A stretch of DNA of 64,000 nucleotides from Teratosphaeria epicoccoides (Eukaryota; Ascomycota; Dothideomycetes; Mycosphaerellales; Teratosphaeriaceae): contig JADDMT010000018.1 in the NCBI GenBank assembly GCA_021401465.1, forward strand, positions 248,001 to 312,000, in the 5' to 3' direction. Positions within the stretch are counted from its first letter, which is position 1. Each line of letters starts with the position of its first letter. The notes beneath the pieces were generated by a model. It ran no database searches. It worked only from the letters and a program-made list of their open reading frames with translations, and was not told the DNA's origin. A program made the position numbers and the translations under genes. Shown piece by piece: positions 31,969-42,358 of the stretch.

Positions 31969-34699
31969 GGTGGTGCCCAGGCCGGTGTCGAAGCAATGAA
32001 GTCGGAACTGTGGCTGCGTGTCGAATGAGGCGATCCGAGTGTTGGTGCGAACCGGCAAAGCTCTGAAGTATATGTCGTAAAGTGGATAAGTCTCACGCTT
32101 TTAAGACTCGGTTCTGCTGAGCCGGCCAGGAAAGTCCATTCGTGGGATGCGCCGCTTGAACGTGCCCTTTCCCTTGACGCCAGCGGCGACCACGGCAGCT
32201 CGAATCGCAGGCAGAGGACCACGATCACTTGTCTAGCTTAGGTTGTGAGTGGAATGTACGGCCTGCGGCACAGCTGCTTGAAAGGATCGATTTTGACGTC
32301 GAGAAGCCTGTGGATCTTTGGATCCCGCAATGACTTGCTTCGTAAGTGCCCGATGTGGAGTCTAGTTGGCAAGCTCAGCTTCGGTTGCCTCAACGGCGAG
32401 CCGGACGCGCGAAAAAAAAAAGCATGGAACCTTTGCATGTTTCAAGGTTGAAAATATTGAACGTCATATACTGTATATCCGCACGCAGACATTCCGCCTC
32501 CCAAGCCTATCGTCGCAATCTTGGACGTAGCTCTCATGGTCAGCGCTCAATTCGACAATCGCCAAAGAACCCCCTACGATGCTAATGTCCTCATGACAGT
32601 CTCGCTGTCGCCGTCAGGCTGTAGCCAGTAGGAGTTCTGTGTAGCAGCATCCCAGTGTTCGTCGAGCGCTGACGACATCACATGTATCCCGTTCAGAGGT
32701 GAGGTCTGAAGAGCAAATCAGCATCTGATATGCGAGCACGTTCTCACTGTCGAGCCAATCAGATGTCGAGCCCACCTACTCGTGTCTGTAAGGATCTGCC
32801 GCTTCGCCGGCCAGCATCGGTATGTCGGCACGATCGCGCCAGGCCAACAGAGCATGGCGCACCGGACATGCACGAAGTGTCCAGGACCAGAGCCTTCACC
32901 GTTGGAGGTGCATCCTGTGGACGGCAGTCGGAAGCGCCTCTGGACGAATTTCAGGAAACAGGTCTCGAGGGCTAAGGCTCGTATCGACCGTCGGCAGCAG
33001 ATCCAAATGGCGCCGCGCTCCTCTGTTGAGCGTCACCATAAATCTGAACCAAAATCCGCATGGGCAGCTGCATTGCTTTTGAGGAAACCGTTTTGCCCTG
33101 TTAGGCGATTGACAATGTCCAGATTCAAGCGTCTGATTACTGTAGGCAATGTAAAGAGCAACTGGGCGCCTGTTGTGTCACAATGACAGGCCGAATGAAA
33201 TGATTAAACTCTGATGGCAATGCTGCTAGGCCTGTTTCTAAGGACTGGAGCGACTAGGTCATCTTCCTTTCCACATCGTAAACGCCGGGCGATAGACTCA
33301 ATAATTGACAATATGGTTCTCCCATAGCTGCCCTGGGCTGAAGAAAGCCCCCGCAGGAATCGAAAACTCTTCACAGAGAGCGATGGGTCACCATCAGACT
33401 GACGAGGACGTCTCGCTCCCCTCAGATATTTCATGCTTGCTTTCACTAGGGCATCGAGATAAACAAGATCGAAGCTTTCGAGGACGACGGATCGAGGTTC
33501 AGCTCCAGGTTTGCATGAACTTCTTGCGACGCCTAAGCTACATAGATAATGGGCTCATTGATTGAAGAAAGTCGGAAGCGAGACACATGCAATGGCAATA
33601 AGCTTATATGAAGACTGGATCGAGCAAGCATAACACGATAAGCGACAGTGCAGATTGTAGAGCACGCCACTCGCTTGTGCACCGAGTGGTCCTGAAGACA
33701 TGCGGAATTCGAAGGGCATACAAAGAGCTCCCCAAATCCATTCAACACACACAGACTGGGTCTGACTCTGCGATCTCCATGATAATGGCGGCTGGTGGGC
33801 AGCCACCTGGGGGAGAATGTTTTTAATGCTATCTGCCGCAGTCGTGGATGCTCTCCAATATTCGAATCACCGTAAAAAAGGCTGTACGTGACAGAACGAG
33901 CGAACTCCTGAGCGTCTCCAGCCTAGCGGCTCAGAAACCACATAAAGGTCTTCGTTGAAGCCGACCGCCGTCGTTATCTTGAGACGGAGCCTCTGTGATC
34001 CTCGTCGCCATGGTGTAGAAGAAGAGTATTCACGTCCTGGTATCTGCACAGGTTCTCTTGCTACGGACTGCTCGCCCCTGCATACTACTATTCTATCCAT
34101 TCAGCTCCACTGGCAACGAGACTTGTTTGTCCAGCGGTCGCGTCGCTTCGTGCTCTGCAATGGGACACCTTGGCCTAGTTCAGACAGCTCATAGGAAAGT
34201 CAATATTGCCACACGAACCGGTTATTTTGCAAGCGGCACCCTTATCGTACGCAAATGCGCCAACGACGCCGTCGCTGCTCAATGTAAGAACCGAGTGGTA
34301 GCGATATTACAAGTGAAATATCTTCCAGCGATGGACTATTATGTCAAATGGAAGAAAACGTCAGCTTCACATGCATCACAAGTCCCACCATTGGTCTTTC
34401 TGCCAAGTGGTCAGGTCGGATTGGTGGAGTGATAGATATCGTATGTGACATGTTTGTACTGTATCTAGCGCCCTAGTAATGACACAATTCTCCAATCGTA
34501 TGCGCGAGGTGCGCAATCATTACCGGCCAAGGCAGGCAAACCCATCCAACCCAGAGCTAACCATTCCCATTCGATTACTTGACGAGGCCGCCCTCCCCAA
34601 GACCCAGATTAAACGCCGTTACCCAATGGGTATGCTGGAAGGTCGCTCAAGAAGTCGATATGACCATTGCTAGAGTCGTTGGATCCCATCGCAGAGCAT
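31969..34699. other. 2.7 kb intergenic, no gene recognised
   Basis: This is one of the longest gaps in the window. It contains the promoter of the MFS gene at its left, an A-run near 32412, and many short open frames with no family motif. I found no tRNA, repeat or transposon feature. Confidence 0.45.
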
Positions 34700-35324
34700 T
34701 TATGCGAAAATGGCGGCGACGAAACCAAGGAAGCTGAGGCCAGACACGAGCTGGACGGCGTTGGCACCTGAAGTCTGGGTGGCGGCAGCAGAGCTGGCGG
34801 CAGCGGTAGAAGAGCCAGATGAGTCCGTGGCCGCAGACGAAGCCTGGGTGGCTGAGGAAACCAGAGTGGCTGTGGATTTCAGGATTGTACCAGTAGCAGC
34901 GGGAACGGTGGCGTTGCCGGCAGCGTATGGCGCACTCGACTCCACCGCGGATGGAACAGGCGCGGCGCTGGCGATAGGAGTCGGGACAGGGGCGACGGCA
35001 GGGGCGCTGCTGCTGGACTCAACAGGCACTGGCGCAACGGCCGGGACTGATGTCGAAGAGGTCACCTCAGGGGTTGTAGCAGCAGCCGGTGTCTCAGCAG
35101 GAGACACAGGATAAGTATCGGGAACAGTAGAGGCCTCGACAGGAGCGGACGAAGTCGACTCGGTGCTTGAGCCAGCTGGGGCTTGGACCTGGCCTGTCTG
35201 ATTGTTAGCAGGCGCGGATACTGAACGTCGAATGCCAATACGTACCATCGCCGATCTGGCTCACCGGGTTGCTAGCGTTGGCGAGGGCGCCGAGAGCGAG
35301 GACGGAGACGATGGTGCTCTTCAT
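34700..35324 (-). CDS. Small GPI-anchored cell-wall protein with a PIR-type motif
   Basis: Exons 35324..35246 and 35193..34700 with a 52-nt intron (GTACGT, TGCTAAC, GACAG), 190 residues. A signal peptide (MKSTIVSVLALGALANAS) is followed directly by one PIR-like motif, VSQIGDGQVQA. In PIR proteins this motif links the protein to beta-1,3-glucan through an ester at a Gln. The mature body is a Ser/Thr/Ala/Pro-rich stalk, likely O-mannosylated, with VPAVAPVPVESSSSAPAVAP as an internal repeat. The C-terminus (AVQLVSGLSFLGFVAAIFA) is a GPI-attachment signal. The intron cuts the PIR motif itself, between GDG and QVQA. The protein should be cell-wall or plasma-membrane anchored; a specific function is unknown. 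Confidence 0.85.
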
Positions 35325-36440
35325 TTTGAGATGATGTGTAGAGTTGTCGTGTTATTAATTATGGTATCACCTGTTGGTCTGATGACTGTCGAGATTGAAG
35401 GTCGAAGAGAGACTTGCAACTGGGAAGCAAGGTAGTAAATCGTGTAAAAACGAGTGGCAGTGATGGAATGAAAAGAAGATCGGGAGAGGCGCGCGCCTCG
35501 CATCGTTTTCTAATCGGTCGCTCTTCAGCTTTGACCACGACCACTTACGCGTTTCAGCAGGGTGGGCCTGGTCATGCAAGGTACACGGATTAGCCAGGAA
35601 CCTCCTGTCTTAGGCTTTTGCTGAGCCGAGACAGACTCTCCAACGGCCAACGCCCGCCATCTTCCATCGCACTGAGTCCCAATTGAAACGCTGTGGCCTG
35701 ATAATAAATCTCTGCGACCAGTGTAGACGTTGCCGAAACGTTCTTCAGTAAAGGCTCAAGGGGCGGAACTCAAGGACCGGGTCAATAATAATAGCGCTCT
35801 CCCGCACAACAAACACTGCAGCGTGCGACGTACACTAAAACCGACAGGGCACGCGACTCCTGATTCGGTGTTTGGCCCATACAGACGCGTGGGCATCCCC
35901 GGCGCTGGACTGCCTGTTCGGGAGCGATGCAGGCAAACGATGGCTGGGCTCCTCAACAACCTGCTGGTACTGCAAAACCACCATCGAAACAGCGCGGAGC
36001 AGGGACCGAGTGGCAGGCAACTCGTCGACGTCCAGCCTGCTGATGAGGTGGGGTGAGACAGCTCTTGCAGCTTGCTCACGCAGCGCCTAGTTGCTCCCAA
36101 AAAAAGCTGCTCCGCCTCTAGGATCCAGTGATTCATTCCCACAGCTTTCATCATCAGAGCCATCCTTCCACGTGGCGTCTTTTGTCGGACGACTCGACCA
36201 CGGATGAGTCGGTGACACAACACAAGTATGCGCCTCCGAGCCTCGCGGCGTGCATTGCTGGACACAGGTCTTTCTGTCCCACAGTCAAGTCAAATACGTC
36301 TAAGCTACCTAAGGTATCTTAACAGCTGGCGCCCGGCAGTAGGATCGGGCCCTCCGCCTTCCACAGATCAGTTTGTGCTAGTAAGTAGTAATATAAGGGC
36401 CGGCCACACAGGTGAGAGACTCGCGCCAAGCAGTGCTCTC
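35325..36440. other. Intergenic, no gene recognised
   Basis: This 1.1-kb stretch upstream of the PIR-type gene contains only short or poorly protein-like frames (for example 35756-36265 on the minus strand, which has no supporting motif). Confidence 0.45.
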
Positions 36441-36806
36441 TCAAGCCTCCATGGCACCTTCCAGTTTCATTCTTGACATCAGCTCAGAACTGGCGGCTGG
36501 ATCAACGAACTCGCATGCATCAATAATGATCTTTTCGCCACGGTCGTCCAACTGGATCCAGAAGACAATACCATTGAGGGCTGCGTCGCTCCTTGGCGCA
36601 GCCATGAAAAAGTCAGCTCTCACGACTGCTGTGCGTTGCTGTGTATCAATGCAGCTGTTGGTAATCTCAACCTCCCAAGTCCGGATTTGTGTCGCCATGC
36701 CACTTTGGTGAGAGATGAACGCGGGGCCGTCAGCTGACCGCTGGAGTGGCGGTTTTGTGGATACGAAGCATTTATGGCCCCAGCTCTGCTGATTTGCAGA
36801 ACGCAA
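36441..36806 (-). CDS. NTF2/SnoaL-like protein, only the C-terminal part readable
   Basis: The minus frame encodes MATQIRTWEVEITNSCIDTQ, then RTAVVRADFFM, IVFWIQLDDRGEKI and ACEFVDP. This is the typical last half of a fungal NTF2-like (SnoaL-type) fold: a beta-sheet with the F/W-x-L-D-x-x-G-x-K-I-x-x-x-x-E-F-V-D signature. The N-terminal half (helices and the first strand) should lie at about 36810-37010. There the other minus frame shows SIGRAGLGVPKLGV, which resembles the usual SLGVP motif, but I cannot join them with good splice sites. The gene may be frameshifted, or have an unusual intron. Function of such single-domain proteins is generally unknown. Coordinates mark the readable segment, not a start codon (first ATG 36698). 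Confidence 0.4.
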   Translation of the reverse strand: MRSANQQSWGHKCFVSTKPPLQRSADGPAFISHQSGMATQIRTWEVEITNSCIDTQQRTAVVRADFFMAAPRSDAALNGIVFWIQLDDRGEKIIIDACEFVDPAASSELMSRMKLEGAMEA

Positions 36807-38086
36807 ACTATTAAAGTTGGTCTGACGCCCAGTTTCGGAACACCAAGTCCAGCGCGTCCAATGCTTTGAGATGTTATGAGAGGGGAGGAGGGCTGACCGG
36901 CTCGGAGCGATGCTGAGTCAACGCGCTTGAGTGCTTCACAGACCATGTTTTTGTGCCGAACAATCGGAATGCTAAAGATCAGGACCAAAGCTTGCCGGTC
37001 AATGCCCAAGGTTTACTTCACCCACTCCGCCGCCTTGGTGCGCGAAACTACCCACCATCTCGTCACAATCTCTTAACTAGGTACATGATTCGGCCTTTGG
37101 ACCATTGAACCCGGCGGCGGATCAGGGCATCGACCATCGGCTGAGACCACCGTCACAGCTTTTCGGAAAGCCTGTCCATTGTGTACGGTCAAACATCGGA
37201 CTGCGCTGCAGCACGCAGGCTCCTGCATGGAATGATGTCGGGACCATCTGCTGCTGAGGCTCGCAGTCCTAGCTGGACGCACGTGGCGACTACTGCAAGC
37301 AACACGGTGAGCGACAACGCTGCAAGTTGCCTCTCTGCAGCGTCCGCGCCTGAAGGAGGTACCAGACCAGTGGTGATTGAATCAGTCAATAATATTGACT
37401 AGTTGACGTGCTTGACGGCTTATTGACACGAGTCACTGCTTGTAAACACGAGTGATCGCTTGTCAACACCGTCGGTTGTCCGATGATGCTGTCGATTGCT
37501 CAAGTTGTCATATCAACCACGCAAATTTCGACTCTGGTTGACTACTGTAATCATTATAGAGCAGCATGGGTCGGGCTGTCAACTCAGTACGTGGAACCTG
37601 GAATTCAACGATACGAGATTCCAGTACGGACATCAGCACCAGACTTTCATGTTGAGAAGCGCTGGCAGCCGCCCGGCCCCGGGCTGCCCTATCTCGCAGC
37701 TCCCTTATCGCAAGTGTGACAAGTCTGTTATACTGTTAACCTCAGAATCTTGCCAAGCCGATTGTATCCGCTGGTGCGGAAAGACTGCCTAGACACACCA
37801 CCTCAGCGAGCTCTTATCTGCGACCTCCCACACTTTCGTATGTTGATGGGAGGGTCACACACGACCCCTCGCGATTCCACAGCATCTGCTGCTCCGAATC
37901 GGCCAAGAACCAGGCCTATCACCGTCTTGGGCTGGATGAGGCGAGTAATCCAGATGCCGGTCATGCTCGACGATACTGCTGCTACAGATAGAGGATGGCG
38001 GTCCCAATAGTCTTGTATTGTACAAGTATCCGGCGGGTCTGTCTAGCGGCTTCAAGTCTTGCGAATCGACGCGCGGAACAGAGGGC
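36807..38086. other. Intergenic, weak short repeats
   Basis: No complete gene is recognised. It probably includes the missing 5' half of the NTF2-like gene (36810-37010). Around 37408-37475 there are imperfect repeats built on CTTG and ACACGAGT. The rest shows nothing I can name. Confidence 0.4.
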
Positions 38087-39582
38087 ATGGCCTGGAGACA
38101 GGCGACCATGTTATCCTCGCCAGCAACACGTTCTTTCGACAACGAGAAAAGTCCTAAGGAATTTCTCCGCACTTCGAAAGAGGATCCTGAGCGAGTTGTG
38201 GGCGACACAATCGACATTGAGGATCATGAAGTCTTCAAAGCAGATGCAGAGCTCAACTTTAGGACCGTCGGATGGCCGAGAGCTGCTGTCATCTTTCTCA
38301 AAGTCATTTTCGCGACTGGTGTGCTCTCAATCCCTGTCGCTATGTCATCTCTAGGCGCCGTCGGAGGCGCCTTGAGTGTCATTGGCTGGAGACTGTTGAA
38401 TACCTACACGGGATCCATTCAGGGAGATTTCAGGAATGCCCATCCGGGCTGTCACAGCATCGCGGACATGGCACGTGAAGTGGGACGCGTGATCACGAAA
38501 GAGCTCTGTGGCGGCCTGTTCATCGTTGCATATGTCCTGTGCACCGGCTTTGCCATCATTGGAGTCAGCATTGGCCTGAATGCGCTGTCGTCGCACGCAG
38601 CCTGCACAGTATGGTGGTCGTTCCTGGCGACTGTTATCGTGGCTCTTGCAGCGTCAGTGCGCAAATTCCACCAGATCGGGTGGTTGACATGAGCTGGATT
38701 CAGCTCGATCTTCCTCGCCGTCATTATCGTCGTCGTAGCCGTCACCACACGGGACCGACCAGCAGCCGCACCGCAGGCTGGAGACTACGAGCTTGGCTAC
38801 AACGCGACCGCATACCCGACTTTTGCGTCTGGAATGGTAGCGTCATGCACCATCTTTGTCTCGTCAGCCGGGACGTCCGCTTTCCTGCCCGTCATCAGCG
38901 AAATGAGAAACCCGAGGGACTACCGCAAAGTGCTGTTCGTCTGCATGGCTTTCGTCCATGCCTCGTACCTTTCGTTCGCGCTGGTCGTCTACAGCTGGTG
39001 CGGCCAGTGGGTTGCATCGCCTTCGCTCGGCTCAGCAGGACACACGGTCAAGATGGTGGCTTACGGTGTCGGTCTGATTGGCTTGGTCGTAAGCGCTTGC
39101 CTGTACTTGCATGTTGCTGCCACATACTGCTTCGTTCGATTGCTGCGAGACAGTCGTCATCTGCAGGAGAACACCGTTGTCCATTGGGGCACCTGGTCAG
39201 GTCTGACCTTTGGTCTGGCCGCGATCTGTTTCATCCTGGCAGAGGCCATCCCAGTCTTCAACTACCTCATCCCGCTGACTGGAAGCGTGTGTTTCGCTCC
39301 ACTCGCCATCTCTCTTCCTCGATGGCTCTGGATACACGATCATTGGGACCGGCGACGAGGTAATGTTGGCCAACAAGCTGCATTTTGGCTGCATGCTTTG
39401 ATGATTCTTATTGGGCTCTTCATATGTGTAGGCGGGACGTATGGTGTGATTGTGCAGATCATCGATGCTTACGCAGATGGCCAGATAGGTAAGCCACGAC
39501 ATCAAATGAAAGCTCATATCAATCGGAATAGTACTTATTGCAGCCTCTAGGAGGTGCCTTCAGCTGCGCGAATAACTCGTAA
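38087..39582 (+). pseudogene. Neutral amino-acid permease (AAAP/Mtr type) with premature TGA
   Basis: The family moves neutral aliphatic and aromatic amino acids with protons across the plasma membrane. The frame reads as a full permease: hydrophilic N-tail, RTVGWPRAAVIFLKVIFATG, VLSIPVAMSSLGAVGGALSV, HSIADMAREVGRVITKELCG, later FASGMVASCTIFVSSAGTSA and LPVISEMRNPRDYRKVL, PVFNYLIPLTGSVCFAPLAI, and an ending GGAFSCANNS after a 62-nt intron (39489-39550, GTAAGC). At 38690 a TGA replaces the expected Trp in IGWLTxAGFSSIF. The frame is the same on both sides and no intron of acceptable length can remove the stop. Everything else is intact, so the mutation is probably recent, or it could be a sequence error. 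The start is the ATG of MAWRQATMLSS. Confidence 0.75.
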
Positions 39583-39717
39583 CTGATCCGAGCCACCGAC
39601 GACATGACAAACGCAATTCACATTGGACGTACAATTTGCATTGGACGCTATCCATGATACGATTCACGTTCATCCACATGTCTCTCTCATGACTTTGCCC
39701 TACATAAGACAGCTGAC

Positions 39718-40149
39718 ATGGAACTCTTTGTGATGTGCGTACCAAAGGAGACTTGCGTATTCAGAAATTGTGTCACTTCCCAATCCAGAGCACAACCAAT
39801 GACACCACCAGGGACAGCAAATCCGACCACTGGCCAGTGGCGGCAAGACATTCCCACCACATCCCAATACGCAGAACAGCTTCGCTCAGTCGGCTTGAAT
39901 CTCCCGGACGACAACAGAAAGCTCATCGACCGCATCACAGCTCTGGCGCGTGAGGTTAAGACCGAGCAGGAGCGCGTTAGGCTCCTGAAAGCTGTGCGCG
40001 ATGCTTGGAGGATGGAGCGAAGGAATTGTGGGTGCGAGGCCGTGGACAAGAGGAGGGCGGAGAGAGATATTTATGTGCCTGCTGCGAAGCGGAGAGAAGT
40101 GGTCGCGGCTGAGGGCAAGGGGACAGAAGTGAGTCAATCCTGTCCCTGA
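39718..40149 (+). CDS. Hypothetical small charged protein
   Basis: An uninterrupted frame of 143 residues with protein-like composition. A short N-terminus precedes a disordered Thr/Pro-rich part (MTPPGTANPTTGQWRQDIPT). A charged amphipathic helix follows (RKLIDRITALAREVKTEQER, VRLLKAVRDAWRMERRN), with a Cys pair (CGC), and then a basic end. I recognise no family. The second ATG at 39799 could be the true start (116 residues). Convergent with the GPI protein gene downstream. It could be chance coding; I rate it below even odds. Confidence 0.4.
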   Translation: MELFVMCVPKETCVFRNCVTSQSRAQPMTPPGTANPTTGQWRQDIPTTSQYAEQLRSVGLNLPDDNRKLIDRITALAREVKTEQERVRLLKAVRDAWRMERRNCGCEAVDKRRAERDIYVPAAKRREVVAAEGKGTEVSQSCP

Positions 40150-40282
40150 GACTGGGGAGTTGCACGTGCTGGTCCTAAACAGATGGACCTCTCGCAATAG
40201 CTGCTGAGACCATCCGCAACTTTCGCATCTGCTCACCGTCCGAGCCTGCATGGCTGGGTCAATCCATATCCAGGCGTCTCGC

Positions 40283-40828
40283 TCACAGCCAAAAAGCAAG
40301 CACACCAAACCCAACCCCAAACACTCCCGCCACCGTCCCACTCAGCCCGCCCGCACCGCCAATCTGTCCTTGCCCGCCACCCCCACCACTATCATGCCCA
40401 ATCTCTCCATCCGCATTCCCTCCTCTCGTCGAAGTTGACGCGTATACCGTTGTGGTCGGGCGGCCAGCAGATCCGTACACCACGCACGCCCCATCGAAAT
40501 TCTGACAGGCTCCACTCGCATCCTCACTCACGGTCGCGGTGCGCTGCATCGTAGTCGTGCTGGTGATGGGGGCAAGCGCACTACTTGACATCGGTGCAGG
40601 AAAGGTGATGTGGACGGTGGTAGAATATGCTGCGGAACCACCATAGCTGGCGTAGACCACGCACGCGCCGGAGAAATTGTCGCAGGCTCCGGCGCTTCCG
40701 TCGGTGCGCGTTGCTGTCTGAGTGACCGTCGCTGTGCGTATGACTGACGACACTACTGTGGTGCTTTGAATGGCTACCGCAGGGGTCCAGGACAGCGACA
40801 GGGCTAGGAGGATTTCGAGACAACGCAT
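40283..40828 (-). CDS. Secreted GPI-anchored protein with two cysteine repeats
   Basis: Single exon, 181 residues. The signal peptide is MRCLEILLALSLSWTPAVA. The mature part has Thr/Ser-rich spacers and two copies of a 15-residue cysteine motif, GACDNFSGACVVYAS and GACQNFDGACVVYGS, about 60 residues apart, each followed by an ST-rich YSTTV or TTTVYAS stretch. The two cysteines of each copy could form a small loop. Near the C-terminus lies a Gly/Asp-rich linker, then GGAGGLSGTVAGVFGVGFGV and FWL, a classic GPI-attachment signal. It is likely a cell-surface protein, O-glycosylated. I do not recognise the repeat as a named domain. Confidence 0.75.
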   Translation of the reverse strand: MRCLEILLALSLSWTPAVAIQSTTVVSSVIRTATVTQTATRTDGSAGACDNFSGACVVYASYGGSAAYSTTVHITFPAPMSSSALAPITSTTTMQRTATVSEDASGACQNFDGACVVYGSAGRPTTTVYASTSTRGGNADGEIGHDSGGGGGQGQIGGAGGLSGTVAGVFGVGFGVLAFWL

Positions 40829-41276
40829 CGCGCTCAAGGGTTTGTCGCCTGGTTTGCTCGGACCCCTGAGTGAGCGACCTTTTCGGACTCGAAGATCACT
40901 TGTGTGCAGTGTACAATACGGTCGTCACGGCGGCCGATATGTCATCGCAAGCTGATGTCGCGGGTGGGAGCAACGCGAGAGGACTGCCGCCCAACTGGTG
41001 CATATCGTACTCCATGGTCGCTGGACTGAGGCTGCTGAGGGCAGTATTGGGCGCGGGAAGCAGGTTTGAGAGCAGAACCACAGCTCAACTTTGCATCACG
41101 TCAGCGCGCATGGCGCCACGTGGAAGATAGTGACTGCCTCTTCTGGCCACTGCGAACAGCAAGCCACAGACGAATGAGACTATTTCACCTGGCGACCGTG
41201 CAGCACCGCAGCCCGCGCAACTCGGTACGAAATGATCTTTCCTGTAGCACTAGTACGCGCCTACGCGCCCAGCGTG
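40829..41276. other. Intergenic, GPI-protein promoter and NUS1 3' region
   Basis: No gene is recognised in this gap of about 450 bases. It should hold the promoter of the GPI-protein gene and the NUS1 terminator. Confidence 0.5.
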
Positions 41277-42358
41277 CTAGCTTCCAAACCTCATCTCAGC
41301 TCTTGCGAACTTGTACAATGCTCGCAAGAACACGCTGTAGCCGACTCCGCCTCCATAGTCTTGCACACAGTAGATCTCCGTCAGCCGTACCTGCCACGGC
41401 GGGTATCCATCCAGCACGACCCTTTCTCCAAACAGCACCAGAAGATCCGGCTCACCCATGACGGACTCGCTGATCTCCACGTCTATCAGCTCAGTACTAA
41501 TGTCTGACGGCGACAACTTGTTGTCTTGTGCCATAGATGCCAACGTCCGTGTCAAATCGACGAGGGTCTGGCGACCATCCTCTGCCGAGATCAACAGAAT
41601 GGTGAGGTGCGGTCGGCTTGGTGTGGTGCCGTTCGTCGGTGGCTCGGGAGAGTGCGGTGGACTGTAGGAGGATTGGTGAGGGGCACGGACGGATATGGAA
41701 GGCTTGTTCGGATTGTTGTGGCCGAAGTAGGAGTCCATATTACGACATATCCGGCGATGGAGGTGCGGTATGGAGGACTTCAGTACACCTGACAATCATT
41801 AGCTTAGATGAAGTGCCCAGAGGCGTCCGACCACCTACCACTCCGCTCGTATACGCTCAGCATGGGTATTCCAGCACAAGCACACCAGGCTGCTACCTCA
41901 CAGGCATCGTTCACCAGCGCCTCTAGCCTGTCTTTCTTCCCACCTTCCGGCTGCAGTTCCAGGATCACACTCAGATGCTTCGGAAGCTTCCCTAGCCCCT
42001 TGACATCCCTCTGAACCAACTCAGGCGTCCGATGGTGGTAGAAGTACACGGCGAGCACTTGGTGGACGATCGCATGATACGTTTGTCGGACTCTAATATG
42101 GATGCTGAACACCAGGTGTATGAGGGCGAAAAGCAAGTAATGCAGGAGTTGTCGTATCGCAGGCCGCAACCTTCTCTTGTGCTGGAAGCGGTGCATGTGC
42201 CTGGAAGAGGTGGCATTTATCGGGGCTGCTGGCTGTCGCTTCTCTGGTTGTGGTGGAAGGTATGGCTTCAGCATGCGCTCGCGCTCTGCCGGAGAGAGCA
42301 TACGGCCAGAAGCATCGCGATCGGTGTGGAACGCGGTTTGCTGTCGAAAGCCCACCAT
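41277..42358 (-). CDS. NUS1: Dehydrodolichyl diphosphate synthase complex subunit Nus1
   Basis: Nus1 (NgBR in animals) pairs with a Rer2-type cis-prenyltransferase to make the dolichol backbone for protein glycosylation at the ER. Exons 42358..41839 and 41788..41277 with a 50-nt intron (GTAGGT, GCTAATG, GTCAG), 343 residues. One membrane segment lies near residue 75 (LLHYLLFALIHLVFSIHI), followed by the degenerate cis-prenyltransferase fold: KGLGKLPKHLSVILELQPEG, VNDACEVAAWCACAGIPMLS and VYERSG, then a Ser/Pro-rich loop. The fold ends PDLLVLFGERVVLDGYPPWQ and RLTEIY. The catalytic Asp of true synthases is absent, as expected. At the C-terminus the usual RxG motif is not obvious: the sequence runs ALYKFARAEMRFGS. 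Confidence 0.88.

Noticed and set aside
38539..39363. A 274-codon plus-strand frame overlapping the permease
   Set aside because: It is the +1 shadow of the permease coding sequence, which shows all the family motifs.
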